Assembly (NCBI RefSeq): GCF_001632845.1
Contig: NZ_CP011994.1
Location: 3,110,001 to 3,174,000, forward strand
DNA: 64,000 nucleotides
Reading direction: 5' to 3'
Origin: Ectothiorhodospira sp. BSL-9
GTDB lineage: Bacteria > Pseudomonadota > Gammaproteobacteria > Ectothiorhodospirales > Ectothiorhodospiraceae
Shown here: piece after piece, positions 1-8,474 of the stretch
Position numbering within the stretch: position 1 is the stretch's first letter
Layout: every line of letters begins with the position of its first letter
The notes under the pieces: generated by a model
What the model saw: only the letters and a program-made list of their open reading frames with translations
Told to the model about the DNA's origin: nothing
The model's database searches: none
Made by a program: the position numbers and the translations under genes

Positions 1-1
1 G

Positions 2-874
2 AATGAATTCTACCGGGACTTCCTCCACCACTTGGCCGACAGCGATGACCTGTTCACCCTGGCCCCGGGTACGCCGGGCCTGGTGATGATGGTCTTCACC
101 CTGCCCTCCTACCCGTATGTATTCAAGGTCATCAAGGACCGCTTCCCGCCACAGAAGGATGTCACCCACGAATTGATCGAGCGGCGTTACCTGCAGGTGA
201 AGATGCACGACCGGGTGGGCCGCATGGCCGATACCCTGGAGTTTTCCGAAGTGGCCTTCCCCCTGTCGCGGTTCTCACCGGAACTGCTGGAGGCCCTGCA
301 AAACGAGGTGGGCTCCCAGGTGGAGGAAAGCGACGGCATGCTGGTGATCAAGCACCTGTACATCGAAAAGCGCATGCTGCCGCTGGACGTCTTCCTGCAA
401 AGCGCCAGCGAGGAAGAAGCACGTCATGCCCTGCATGAATGGGGATTGGCGGTGAAGCAGCTGATGGGCGTGAATATCTTCCCCGGCGATCTGCTGTTCA
501 AGAACTTCGGGGTCACCGACAGCGGCAAGGTGGTGTTCTACGATTACGATGAGATCTGCTATCTCACCGAGTGCCATTTCCGCAAGATCCCCGAATCCCC
601 CTTCCCGGAGGACGAACTCAGTTCGGACGCCTGGTATTCAGCCGGCCCCAACGAAGTCTTCCCCGAGGAGTTCCCCACCTTCCTGAGCACCGACCCCAGG
701 GTGCGACGCACCCTGATCAAGCTGCACCCCGACCTGTTCGACTACCGCTACTGGCAGGCGCGACAGGAGGACGTGAAGAAAGGCATCCATGGCGATGTCT
801 TCCCGTATCGCCAGTCGGTACGCTTCGAAAAATCGGCCGCTCAGCGACCCGCGGCCCAGGCCGCCTCCGCCTGA
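2..874 (+). CDS. aceK: AceK, isocitrate dehydrogenase kinase/phosphatase (C-terminal part)
   Basis: The window opens inside this gene; the frame is open from base 2 and the first residues read NEFYRDFLHHLADSDD, which is internal AceK sequence. AceK phosphorylates and dephosphorylates isocitrate dehydrogenase in the cytoplasm and so sets the split between the TCA cycle and the glyoxylate bypass. About 290 residues are present, roughly the C-terminal half of a protein that is usually about 570-600 long. Visible landmarks are VFKVIKDRFPPQK (ATP-site lysine strand), GDLLFKNFGV and VVFYDYDEICYLTE, the kinase catalytic and metal-binding stretch. The tail after FPYRQSVRF is alanine-rich and not conserved. 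It faces pgsA with only 14 bases between the stops. No aceA or aceB is in the window. Confidence 0.95.
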   Translation, partial: NEFYRDFLHHLADSDDLFTLAPGTPGLVMMVFTLPSYPYVFKVIKDRFPPQKDVTHELIERRYLQVKMHDRVGRMADTLEFSEVAFPLSRFSPELLEALQNEVGSQVEESDGMLVIKHLYIEKRMLPLDVFLQSASEEEARHALHEWGLAVKQLMGVNIFPGDLLFKNFGVTDSGKVVFYDYDEICYLTECHFRKIPESPFPEDELSSDAWYSAGPNEVFPEEFPTFLSTDPRVRRTLIKLHPDLFDYRYWQARQEDVKKGIHGDVFPYRQSVRFEKSAAQRPAAQAASA

Positions 875-888
875 ACCGATGGCTCAGG

Positions 889-1440
889 CTACTCGCTGAT
901 GCGCATGGCTGCACGCAGGTAGTGGAACATGGACCACAGGGTGAGGCCAGCAGCCACGTAGAGCAGGACCATGCCAATGCTCATGCTGGGCAGACCGAGG
1001 ATGGGCTGGCCATAGAGCAGCAGGAAGATGGCCACCATCTGCGCGGTGGTCTTGAGCTTGCCGATCCAGGACACCGCCACCGCCCCCGACTGCCCCAGCT
1101 GCGCCATCCACTCCCTCAGGGCGGAGATGGCGATCTCCCTGCCGATGATCACCACGGCCGCCAGGGCGAGCAGGACGCCACCCGGGTTGTCCACCAGCAG
1201 CACCAGGGCCGTGGCCACCATGAGCTTGTCGGCCACCGGGTCGAGAAAGGCACCAAACTGGGATGTCTGCTCCAGGCGCCGCGCCAGGTAGCCATCCAGC
1301 CAGTCCGTCACCCCCGCCAGGGCGAAGATGAGGGCACTCACCGGCCCGGAGAGCGGGTGGGGATAGTAATATGTGACCACGATCAACGGGATCAGGGCGA
1401 TCCGCAGCCAGGTCAGCAGATTGGGGATGGACAATGTCAT
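889..1440 (-). CDS. pgsA: CDP-diacylglycerol--glycerol-3-phosphate 3-phosphatidyltransferase
   Basis: Integral inner-membrane enzyme that makes phosphatidylglycerol phosphate from CDP-diacylglycerol and glycerol 3-phosphate, the committed step to phosphatidylglycerol and cardiolipin. The 183 residues match the family length. The CDP-alcohol phosphotransferase signature is complete near residues 46-72: DWLDGYLARR followed by GAFLDPVADK, with the metal-binding aspartates in place. Four or more hydrophobic segments follow. The start ATG lies 3 bases after the uvrC stop, so the two are probably co-transcribed; uvrC-pgsA adjacency is conserved in gammaproteobacteria. It is the last gene of the minus-strand operon. 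Confidence 0.95.
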   Translation of the reverse strand: MTLSIPNLLTWLRIALIPLIVVTYYYPHPLSGPVSALIFALAGVTDWLDGYLARRLEQTSQFGAFLDPVADKLMVATALVLLVDNPGGVLLALAAVVIIGREIAISALREWMAQLGQSGAVAVSWIGKLKTTAQMVAIFLLLYGQPILGLPSMSIGMVLLYVAAGLTLWSMFHYLRAAMRISE

Positions 1441-1443
1441 GAA

Positions 1444-3279
1444 TCAGTCGTCGTGTAGCGAATCGAATATCTGCTGCGCCAGCTTGCGACTGATGCCGGG
1501 CACCTTGGCGAGCTCTTCCACCCTGGCACTGCTGACGCCCCTCAAGCCACCAAAATGCTTGAGCAGCTGCTGGCGACGCTTGGGCCCCATACCGGGAATC
1601 TGCTCCAGCGGTGAGGTATTGCGTGCCTTGGCACGCTGCTGACGGTGTCCCGTGATGGCAAACCGGTGCGCCTCGTCACGGATCTGCTGAATCAGGTGCA
1701 GTGCCTTTGAGCTGGGCGGCAGTATAGACGGGCCGCGTTCATCGCTCAATATAAGCGTTTCCAGGCCCGGCCGGCGATCCTCGCCCTTGGCCACGCCGAC
1801 CACCATCACACCCTCCACCTGTAACGCCTCCAGCACCTCCAGGGCCTGACGCACCTGACCCTTGCCACCATCGATGAAAAGGATGTCGGGCAGACGCGCC
1901 TCACCCTCCTTGAGACGGGTATAGCGCCGGTGCAAGGCCTGGTGCATGGCCGCGTAATCATCCCCCGGGGTGATGTCGCGGATATTGAAGCGCCGATAAT
2001 CCGACTTGAGCGGGCCCTCGGGATTGAAGACCACACAGGAGGCTACGGCGGCCTCCCCATGGGAGTGGCTGATATCAAAACATTCCATGCGCGTGGGCAC
2101 CTCCTCCAGCTCCAGGGCTTCCCGCAGGGCCTCCAGGCGCTCGCGCATACCCGCCTTGCCGGCCAGACGCGTGGCCAGCGACATCTGGGCGTTGCGCTGA
2201 GCCATCTCCAGCCAGCGCGCCCGCTCGCCGCGCACATTCCAGGCAAGGGTCACCTTGTGGCCCCGTTGCATGGCAAGCATTTCCTCCAGCAGGTCCGGTT
2301 CCTCCGGAGCATGACTGACAATGATCTGGGGCGGCACCTCCCGGGACAGGTAATACTGACCCAGGAAGGCCGTCATCAGTGCCTCGCCACTGGTTTCCTC
2401 CGGCAGACTGGGAAAAAGGGCCCGGTTGCCCAGGTTCAAGCCACCACGAATGGAGAAGACCTGCACACACACCTGCCCCCCCTCCAGGGCCGCGGCGATG
2501 ACATCCACATCCCCCCCCTCACCGCTCACATACTGGCGCTCGGAGATCTGTCGCAGTCGGGTGATCTGGTCACGCACCTGGGCCGCCCGCTCGAACTCCA
2601 GACGGGCCGAGGCTGCTTCCATCTCGGCCACCAGATCCCGCATCACCTGATCGCTGCGACCCTCAAGAAAATCCACTGCATGCTTCACATCACGCTCATA
2701 GGCCAGGGGATCGATCAGCCCCACGCAGGGAGCGGTGCAGCGTTTGATCTGGTATTGCAGGCAGGGGCGCGAGCGATTCTCGAAAAAGCTGTCCTTGCAG
2801 GGGCGTATCAGAAAGAGTTTCTGCAACAGGTTGAGGGTGTCGCGCACCGCCGGAGTGGATGGATACGGCCCAAAGTAGCGGCCCGGCTTCTTGCGGGCGC
2901 CACGATGAAACGTCAAGCGTGGATAAGTGTGCTGGGAGAGGAAGATATAGGGGTAGCTCTTGTCATCCCGCAGCAGCACGTTGTAGCGCGGCCGATGCTG
3001 CTTGATGAGGTTGTTCTCCAGCAGCAGGGCCTCGGCCTCGGTGGTGGTCACCGTGACCTGGACATCCCGTATCTGCGCCACCATGGAACGGATGCGGGGG
3101 CTGGGCAGGTTGCGGCGAAAATAGCTGGACACCCGATTTCTGAGGTTCTTCGCCTTGCCCACGTAAAGCACCACGCCATCCTCATCCAGCATCCGGTAGA
3201 CACCCGGATGGCGGGTCAGCCCGGCCAGGAAGGCCTTGGCATCAAAGCCGGGTTCCGGTGCAGACTCTTCCGTCACCAT
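1444..3279 (-). CDS. uvrC: UvrABC excinuclease subunit C
   Basis: Nuclease subunit that makes both incisions in nucleotide excision repair after UvrA/UvrB find the lesion. The 611-residue length is normal. Domains in order: GIY-YIG nuclease at about residues 24-100 (GVYRMLDEDGVVLYVGKAKN), a cysteine-containing linker (CPCLQYQIKRC-like stretch near residue 165), a UVR/UvrB-binding motif near 210-245, an RNase H-like endonuclease domain (ECFDISHSHGEA, then DYAAMHQAL and LFIDGGKGQ), and a C-terminal helix-hairpin-helix pair (IPGMGPKRRQQLLKHFGG). It lies 4 bases after the uracil-DNA glycosylase stop and 3 bases before pgsA, placing two DNA-repair genes in one operon with a GacA-type regulator. 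Confidence 0.97.
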   Translation of the reverse strand: MVTEESAPEPGFDAKAFLAGLTRHPGVYRMLDEDGVVLYVGKAKNLRNRVSSYFRRNLPSPRIRSMVAQIRDVQVTVTTTEAEALLLENNLIKQHRPRYNVLLRDDKSYPYIFLSQHTYPRLTFHRGARKKPGRYFGPYPSTPAVRDTLNLLQKLFLIRPCKDSFFENRSRPCLQYQIKRCTAPCVGLIDPLAYERDVKHAVDFLEGRSDQVMRDLVAEMEAASARLEFERAAQVRDQITRLRQISERQYVSGEGGDVDVIAAALEGGQVCVQVFSIRGGLNLGNRALFPSLPEETSGEALMTAFLGQYYLSREVPPQIIVSHAPEEPDLLEEMLAMQRGHKVTLAWNVRGERARWLEMAQRNAQMSLATRLAGKAGMRERLEALREALELEEVPTRMECFDISHSHGEAAVASCVVFNPEGPLKSDYRRFNIRDITPGDDYAAMHQALHRRYTRLKEGEARLPDILFIDGGKGQVRQALEVLEALQVEGVMVVGVAKGEDRRPGLETLILSDERGPSILPPSSKALHLIQQIRDEAHRFAITGHRQQRAKARNTSPLEQIPGMGPKRRQQLLKHFGGLRGVSSARVEELAKVPGISRKLAQQIFDSLHDD

Positions 3280-3283
3280 GGGA

Positions 3284-3925
3284 TCAGCGGGGGGGCAGGC
3301 GCTGGCGCAGATCCGCGAAGACGGCCTGGAACATCTCCGGCGTCAAGCGGCGGGTCTGGGTGTTGTAGCGACTGCAGTGGTATGAGTCCACCAGGGTGAG
3401 ACCGCCGGGCAGATCATGGACGCGATGATGACCGAAGGGGTGATCCTTGAGTTTCAGGTTCCGTGCGCGCAGAACGGCCTGATGGGCAATGGACCCCAGG
3501 GCCAGTACCACAGCGGGATTGGGCAGGGTTGCCAGTTCCGCGGCCAGGTAATCATTGCAGGCGCGGATCTCCGCCCCCTGGGGCTTGTTCTGGGGCGGCA
3601 AACACTTTACCGCGTTGGTAATGCGGCAATCCTTCAGGGTGAGTCCATCGTCCCGGGAGCGGGATTCAGGGTGGCTGCCAAAGCCCGTGTCGTACAGGGT
3701 GCGGTATAGCAGGATGCCCGCATGGTCGCCGGTGAAGGGTCGGCCCGAGGCATTGGCGCCGTGCATCCCCGGCGCCAAGCCGACGATCAATAGGCGGGCA
3801 TCGGGGTCTCCGAAGGGAGGCACGGGGGCGGCGTGATAATCCGGATGCGCCGCGCGCACCTGAGATAGGAATCCCACCAGGCGGGGGCACCGGGAACACT
3901 GGGGGTCAAATACGGTTTGGGACAC
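3284..3925 (-). CDS. Uracil-DNA glycosylase, family 5 (UdgB-like)
   Basis: Predicted base-excision repair enzyme that removes uracil and possibly hypoxanthine or other deaminated bases from DNA. The 213 residues start with a cysteine-rich segment (CSRCPRLVGFL) as expected for a 4Fe-4S uracil-DNA glycosylase. The active-site region GLAPGMHGANASGRPFTGD has the family 5 form; it lacks the polar catalytic residue seen in families 1 and 4. A second cysteine pair candidate and the late motif VDSYHCSRYN (around residue 180) fit the cluster and DNA-intercalation loop. It lies in the minus operon 15 bases after gacA and 4 bases before uvrC. Family 5 rather than family 4 is assigned from the GLAPGxHGAN motif alone. 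Confidence 0.85.
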   Translation of the reverse strand: MSQTVFDPQCSRCPRLVGFLSQVRAAHPDYHAAPVPPFGDPDARLLIVGLAPGMHGANASGRPFTGDHAGILLYRTLYDTGFGSHPESRSRDDGLTLKDCRITNAVKCLPPQNKPQGAEIRACNDYLAAELATLPNPAVVLALGSIAHQAVLRARNLKLKDHPFGHHRVHDLPGGLTLVDSYHCSRYNTQTRRLTPEMFQAVFADLRQRLPPR

Positions 3926-3940
3926 GACAGGGCACAGACC

Positions 3941-4645
3941 TCAGGCGTCGTCGGAAGGATCCGGGGCGGTGATGCCGTGATCCATGGCCATGCGCAGCAG
4001 CTCGATATCGCTGGAGCACTCCAGCTTGTCCCGCAGGCGGGCCTTGTAGGTACTAACGGTCTTCACATTCACGCCCAGCTCACTGGCAATCTGCTGTTGT
4101 TTGCATCCCTTCACCAGGAGCACCAGTATCTGTCGCTCCCTGGGAGAAAGACGGGCCAGGGCATCCGTCGTCCCGGCACCCTCGTCGTCCGACAGCTGGT
4201 GGGCGATCTTCGGGCTCACATGCCGGTCACCGCGCATGGCCAACACGATGGCCTCGATCAACTCATCCACCTGACAACCCTTGGTGAGATAACCCGACGC
4301 CCCGCTATCCATCAGCCAGCGGGGGAACGGCCCCTCATCCTGAACGGTGAGCACGATGACCTTGGTCCCCGGGTAATGGGCCAGCACCTGCCGGGTGGTC
4401 TCAAGCCCCCCCATGCCGGGCATGTTCAGGTCCAGCAACACCACATCCGGGCGCAGACGGGGCAATTGCTCCAGGGCCTCCTCACCGGAACCGGCCTCGC
4501 CCACCACATGGATCCCGGTCTGCGCAGAACGGGATTCCAGCAACCCACGAATACCGATGCGCACCAGCTCGTGATCATCCACCAGCAGCACGTCCACCAT
4601 GCGCGGACTCAACCCGCTGCCGTCTCCGTCGTGATCTTCGGACAT
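3941..4645 (-). CDS. uvrY: GacA/UvrY-type response regulator
   Basis: NarL/FixJ-type response regulator of the BarA-UvrY/GacS-GacA family, which in relatives activates the CsrB/C-type small RNAs. The receiver domain shows LLVDDHELVR, the phosphoacceptor in VVLLDLNMPG and the conserved lysine in YLTKGC. The C-terminal LuxR HTH reads LSPRERQILVLLVKG followed by GVNVKTVSTYKARLRDKL. I start it at the ATG at 4645 (234 residues). An in-frame TTG lies at 4657, and a third option is the ATG at 4600, which gives the usual GacA start MVDVLLVDDHE but has no clear ribosome site. Its start lies within a few bases of the CYTH gene stop. Adjacency to uvrC is the classical uvrY arrangement. No sensor kinase is nearby. 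Confidence 0.9.
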   Translation of the reverse strand: MSEDHDGDGSGLSPRMVDVLLVDDHELVRIGIRGLLESRSAQTGIHVVGEAGSGEEALEQLPRLRPDVVLLDLNMPGMGGLETTRQVLAHYPGTKVIVLTVQDEGPFPRWLMDSGASGYLTKGCQVDELIEAIVLAMRGDRHVSPKIAHQLSDDEGAGTTDALARLSPRERQILVLLVKGCKQQQIASELGVNVKTVSTYKARLRDKLECSSDIELLRMAMDHGITAPDPSDDA

Positions 4646-4650
4646 CGTGA

Positions 4651-5118
4651 CTACCAATCCTTGTAGGGGTGTTGCACAAGACTCGTATTGTAATAGCGCG
4701 GGTCATGGGAGACCTCTTCGCCGGCCCAGGCGGGCATGACCGGCTCCTGCTCGGCATGCTCCAGCTCCACCTCGGCCACCACAAGACCGGCATTGTCTCC
4801 CTCAAACACATCCACTTCCCACAGATGAGCGCCCACCGGCACGAAATGACGGGTCTTCTCGATCAGGGGATGATGACAAAGGGATTCCAGCAGCTCATGG
4901 GCATCGGCCGCCGGAATGGGATACTCGAACTCCTGACGCTGGACACCCAGCGTGGCACTCTTGATGTTCAGGTCCGCTTGTTCGTCGGACACGCGCACCC
5001 GCACTGAAGCGCTCTTGTTACCACACAGATAACCCTGCCTAAGCTTCACACTCCTGGTGACGTGTTGCTTCCAGGCATCTGAAACCACGAGGAATTTTTT
5101 TTCGATTTCCTGTCCCAT
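4651..5118 (-). CDS. CYTH-domain protein (class IV adenylate cyclase/triphosphatase fold)
   Basis: A 155-residue single-domain CYTH protein. The diagnostic N-terminal EIEKKFLV sits at residues 4-11, which fixes the start at the ATG at 5118 rather than 39 bases upstream. The following strands carry alternating charged residues (VKLRQGYLC, SVRVRVSDEQADLNIK, EFEYPIP, VEVDVFEGDN, VVAEVELEHAE) typical of the triphosphate tunnel. Members hydrolyse inorganic triphosphate or other triphosphates with metal; a few are adenylate cyclases. The short NE0304/YgiF-like form suggests tripolyphosphatase, but the substrate cannot be read from sequence. It is first in the gacA-udg-uvrC-pgsA run. Confidence 0.85.
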   Translation of the reverse strand: MGQEIEKKFLVVSDAWKQHVTRSVKLRQGYLCGNKSASVRVRVSDEQADLNIKSATLGVQRQEFEYPIPAADAHELLESLCHHPLIEKTRHFVPVGAHLWEVDVFEGDNAGLVVAEVELEHAEQEPVMPAWAGEEVSHDPRYYNTSLVQHPYKDW

Positions 5119-5216
5119 GGCACCACCGAAAAATTCAGACGACCCATACCTTAGCATGATCGCCGGACATTCGGTTCACACCAGTGCAACCGTCAGGCCC
5201 ACCGGCCGGGCAAGGC

Positions 5217-6188
5217 CTAGAAATACACCAGCGCCGAACCCCAGGTGAAACCGCCGCCAAAGGCCTCCATGAGCACCAGTTGACCGGGCTGGATACGCCC
5301 ATCGCGTACCGCCACGTCCAGGGCCATGGGCACCGAGGCCGCGGAGGTATTGCCGTGATGCTCCACGGTAACCACCACTTTTTCCATGGGCAGTTTCAGC
5401 TTGCGCGCCGTGGCCTGAATGATGCGGATGTTGGCCTGATGAGGGATCAGCCAGTCCACCTGGGATTGCTCCAGGCCATGCTTTTCCAGGGTTTCCTCGA
5501 CGATCCGACCCAGGGTGTTGACCGCCCACTTGAAGACCTCGTTGCCCTTCATCTGCAGATAGGCTTCGCCGGCAATCATGTCCTTGTAGCCACGCCCCAC
5601 TCCCCGGGGTACGCTCAGCAGACTCTCGTAACGGCCATCCGCATGCAGGTGGGTGGAGAGCACACCGGGCTTGTCCGATGCCTCCAGAACCACGGCGCCG
5701 GCACCGTCGCCAAAGAGCACGCAAGTGCCCCGGTCGTTCCAGTCCAGGATGCGGGAGATGGTCTCCGCCCCCACCACCAGGGCGCAACGGGCGCTGCCGG
5801 CCCGGATGAACTGGTCGGCCACGCCCAGGGCATAGACAAAGCCCGTGCACACGGCCTGCACATCGAAGGCCGGGGAGCCGTTGTGAACACCCAGACGCTG
5901 CTGCAACAGGCAGGCCGTACTGGGGAAGACCTGGTCCGGCGTGGTGGTGCCCACAATGATCAGGTCAATGTCCTCGGGGCGACGCCCGGCCATCTCCATG
6001 GCCCGACGGGCCGCCTGCTCCGCCAGATCGCAGGTGCTCTCGTCATCCGCCACCACATGACGCTGAGCAATGCCGGTGCGCTCGCGGATCCACTCGTCCG
6101 AGGTCTCCACGATCTTTTCCAGATCGCGGTTGGTCAGAACCTTCTCCGGAAGATAGCTCCCGGTCCCTGTAATGCGGGAATAGATCAC
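5217..6188 (-). CDS. fabH: 3-oxoacyl-[acyl-carrier-protein] synthase III
   Basis: Condenses acetyl-CoA with malonyl-ACP to start type II fatty-acid synthesis in the cytoplasm. The 323 residues match FabH. The catalytic triad is visible: Cys114 in [11 protein letters not shown], His in [11 protein letters not shown], and Asn in [10 protein letters not shown]. The N-terminal [13 protein letters not shown] is characteristic. It overlaps plsX by four bases (ATGA), so translation is probably coupled. In many relatives fabD, fabG, acpP and fabF follow, but here the next gene on the strand is the CYTH gene about 100 bases away, so the rest of the fab set must lie elsewhere. Confidence 0.97.
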   Translation of the reverse strand: MIYSRITGTGSYLPEKVLTNRDLEKIVETSDEWIRERTGIAQRHVVADDESTCDLAEQAARRAMEMAGRRPEDIDLIIVGTTTPDQVFPSTACLLQQRLGVHNGSPAFDVQAVCTGFVYALGVADQFIRAGSARCALVVGAETISRILDWNDRGTCVLFGDGAGAVVLEASDKPGVLSTHLHADGRYESLLSVPRGVGRGYKDMIAGEAYLQMKGNEVFKWAVNTLGRIVEETLEKHGLEQSQVDWLIPHQANIRIIQATARKLKLPMEKVVVTVEHHGNTSAASVPMALDVAVRDGRIQPGQLVLMEAFGGGFTWGSALVYF

Positions 6189-7213
6189 GATGCCGACTCC
6201 TCATTCAGCAGCTCTCCCAGCCGCTTGTCGATGCGCTGCGGTACCCGCTTGCGAGCCTCGATACGGGCAATGCGGATGGCATTCTCGAAAGCCACCGCGT
6301 CGGCCCCACCATGGCTCTTGATCACCACCCCCTGCAGCCCCAGCAGGCTGGCCCCATTGTAGGCCCGGGGATCAATGCGGCTGCGGAATTTGCGCAATAC
6401 GGGCATGGCCACCAGGGCGGCCAGGCGACTGAACAGGCCACGCTTGAATTCGGCCCGCATGTAGTGCGAGACCATCCTCGCCACGCCCTCGCTGGTCTTG
6501 AGCGCCACGTTGCCCACAAAACCGTCGCAGACCACCACATCCACATCGCCGCAATAGATGTCGTTGCCTTCCACGAAACCGATGTAGTTCAGGTGGCTGT
6601 GCTCCAGCATGTGAGCCGCCTCCTTCACCTGGTCATTGCCCTTGATATCCTCCTCACCAATGTTCAACAAACCCACCCGGGGGTTGGCGACATTATCCAC
6701 GGCACTGGCCAGCTCCGAACCCATCACCGCAAACTGGTACAGATGACTGGCCGAGCAGTCCACGTTGGCACCCAGATCCAGCATGTGGGTGTGGCCCTTG
6801 ATGGCGGGGATGGCGGTAATGATGGCGGGGCGATCGATCCCCGGGAGGGTCTTGAGCACGTAGCGGGCAGTGGCCATCAGGGCACCGGTATTGCCAGCGC
6901 TGACGCAGGCATCCGCCTGCTGGTGCTTGACCAGGTTGATGGCCACCCGCATGGAGGAGTCTTTCTTGTTACGCAGGGCCTGTGTCGGGGGCTCGTCCAT
7001 ACCCACCACCTGGGCGGCATGGTGGATACGCAGCCGATCCGAGGGCGCCTTGCCGACGGCGGCCAGTTCCTTCTCCAGCCGTGCCTTGTCGCCCACCAGG
7101 ATGAGGTGGATATCTGAAAACTCGGCCAGTGCCTTGAGTGCCGCCGGAACAACCACATGGGGGCCGTGATCACCCCCCATGGCATCCAGTGCGATGGTAA
7201 AGAGACCGCTCAT
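6185..7213 (-). CDS. plsX: Phosphate acyltransferase PlsX
   Basis: Converts acyl-ACP to acyl-phosphate, the acyl donor used by PlsY in phospholipid synthesis; peripheral membrane enzyme. The start is taken at the ATG at 7213, giving [18 protein letters not shown] and 342 residues. The in-frame extension upstream to 7372 is not PlsX-like. Motifs include [37 protein letters not shown] and [14 protein letters not shown] purine-rich AAAAAAGAG precedes the start. It overlaps fabH by four bases and lies 199 bases after rpmF in the conserved yceD-rpmF-plsX-fabH order, which links ribosome and membrane-lipid supply. Confidence 0.96.
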   Translation of the reverse strand: MSGLFTIALDAMGGDHGPHVVVPAALKALAEFSDIHLILVGDKARLEKELAAVGKAPSDRLRIHHAAQVVGMDEPPTQALRNKKDSSMRVAINLVKHQQADACVSAGNTGALMATARYVLKTLPGIDRPAIITAIPAIKGHTHMLDLGANVDCSASHLYQFAVMGSELASAVDNVANPRVGLLNIGEEDIKGNDQVKEAAHMLEHSHLNYIGFVEGNDIYCGDVDVVVCDGFVGNVALKTSEGVARMVSHYMRAEFKRGLFSRLAALVAMPVLRKFRSRIDPRAYNGASLLGLQGVVIKSHGGADAVAFENAIRIARIEARKRVPQRIDKRLGELLNEESAS

Positions 7214-7412
7214 GGACAAACTCTTTTTTGATCTGCACAGGAAAGCCTCGCGGGATACATCACCCCACGAGGTCGAGAGCGGAGGGCCAAGCGGCCCACC
7301 GGCAATGGCCTCATCGGTTGCCCAGCAGTCTGTCGACTCATACCCCTGACCGGCGTGATACCGGTGTTCCAAGGGTCATGCATCAACATCACCGGCAGCC
7401 CGGGACCGGATC

Positions 7413-7607
7413 TTACTCTTCGTCTTCTTCCAGATCCTTGGCCTTGATCACCTGACGACCACGGTAGAAGCCGTCGGCGCTGATGTGGTGACGACGGTGC
7501 AACTCACCGGTGGTGGGCTCAACGGACAGGGTGGGACCGGTGAGGGCGTCGTGGGAACGACGCATGCCGCGACGGGAGCGGGTGGTACGACCTTGTGCAA
7601 CAGCCAT
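7413..7607 (-). CDS. rpmF: 50S ribosomal protein L32
   Basis: A 64-residue basic ribosomal protein of the large subunit. The N-terminus [20 protein letters not shown] is the typical L32 start (family: MAVQ-x-KxxxSRRGxRRSHD), followed by [12 protein letters not shown]-like sequence near residue 40-50 and an acidic tail. It has no CxxC zinc motif, as in many gammaproteobacteria. It sits 62 bases after yceD and 199 bases before plsX in the same direction. The rpmF-plsX gap holds no gene that I can support. Confidence 0.95.
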   Translation of the reverse strand: MAVAQGRTTRSRRGMRRSHDALTGPTLSVEPTTGELHRRHHISADGFYRGRQVIKAKDLEEDEE

Positions 7608-7669
7608 GATGTCTCTCCAATGATAAAGCGTTCAATGCCGCCGGGGTTTCCCACCGGCGGCCGTGTTAA

Positions 7670-8209
7670 TCAACCGTCGTCGTCCAGGCGCCCCTTCAGG
7701 GCACCCAGGGCGGCGAACGGGTTGTCTTCCTGCTTGCGGAGGGTATCCACCTCCGCCTGCGAAAATTCTTTCAATGACTGATCAGGGCAGCGGTCATCCG
7801 CATGCATGGGGACCGTCGGCAACGCCAGCAGCAACTCGTCCTCCACCAGCGCCCAGACAGAAATCCGCCCGTCTTCCAGCATGACCGGCTCGATCTCTAC
7901 CGGCAGCTCCTCGATGGAGCGCCCTTCATCGAGCACCACGCCCTCGAAGGTGGTATCCACCGGCCAGGTCATGGGTCCCAGGCAGCGCTGGCATTGCAAG
8001 GACAGCTCAGCCTGGGCGCTGCCAGACACCTTGACCAGCCCGCCACGCTCCCGCCCGAATCGCAGCGACACCCGTGCGGGCGCGGCCAGCGCGATACCCG
8101 CCGCACCAAGGCGCGGCAGGCTCGATGCCTCCAGCAGGCCCTCCAGAGGGCGCGTGTTACCGGCGAGGCGAAACGGGTCGACCCGCTCGGGAAGGGTGGT
8201 CTCGGACAT
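7670..8209 (-). CDS. yceD: YceD family protein (DUF177), 23S rRNA accumulation factor
   Basis: First gene of the yceD-rpmF-plsX-fabH operon. YceD in E. coli affects 23S rRNA accumulation; the molecular role is not settled. The 179-residue protein begins LPERVDPFRLA, as family members do, and has the conserved central strand LSLQCQRCLGPM with a CxxC pair (about residues 85-88) and an acidic C-terminal half ending LKEFSQAEVDTLRKQEDNPFAAL. The start ATG at 8209 has no Shine-Dalgarno sequence and lies only nine bases downstream of a promoter -10 element (see separate entry), so the mRNA may be leaderless. Confidence 0.9.
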   Translation of the reverse strand: MSETTLPERVDPFRLAGNTRPLEGLLEASSLPRLGAAGIALAAPARVSLRFGRERGGLVKVSGSAQAELSLQCQRCLGPMTWPVDTTFEGVVLDEGRSIEELPVEIEPVMLEDGRISVWALVEDELLLALPTVPMHADDRCPDQSLKEFSQAEVDTLRKQEDNPFAALGALKGRLDDDG

Positions 8210-8218
8210 AAGCGCGCA

Positions 8219-8248
8219 ATTCTAAAGGGCTTATCGCGGGACTGTCAA
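8219..8248 (-). promoter_or_regulatory. Strong sigma70-type promoter for yceD operon
   Basis: Read on the minus strand: a perfect -35 TTGACA (8248-8243), an 18-base spacer, and -10 TAGAAT (8224-8219). The yceD ATG begins nine bases after the -10. A start of transcription at the usual distance would give a leader of only about one to three bases. Motif match is direct; activity is inference. Confidence 0.65.
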
Positions 8249-8474
8249 AACGAATTCGCGCCCCCGACTTGAAAAACCGTGCTTCGTTCACGGATACTGG
8301 CGGTTTGATGACAATCTGCGGGCTGCACGCGGCTCGCCCCTCTCTCTCATGCTTGGGTCGAGGGTCGGCTATTTCAAGGCGCACGGGCCAGGCCCCGGGC
8401 AGCGAATCCTGTCCCGACCCGGCCAAGCACCAACCCATGAATCAATCGCCTCAGCGCAGGCGCGGGACCTGTTC

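Noticed and set aside
1930-3399. Plus-strand open frame opposite uvrC
   Set aside because: uvrC has full family support on the other strand; the opposite frame has none.
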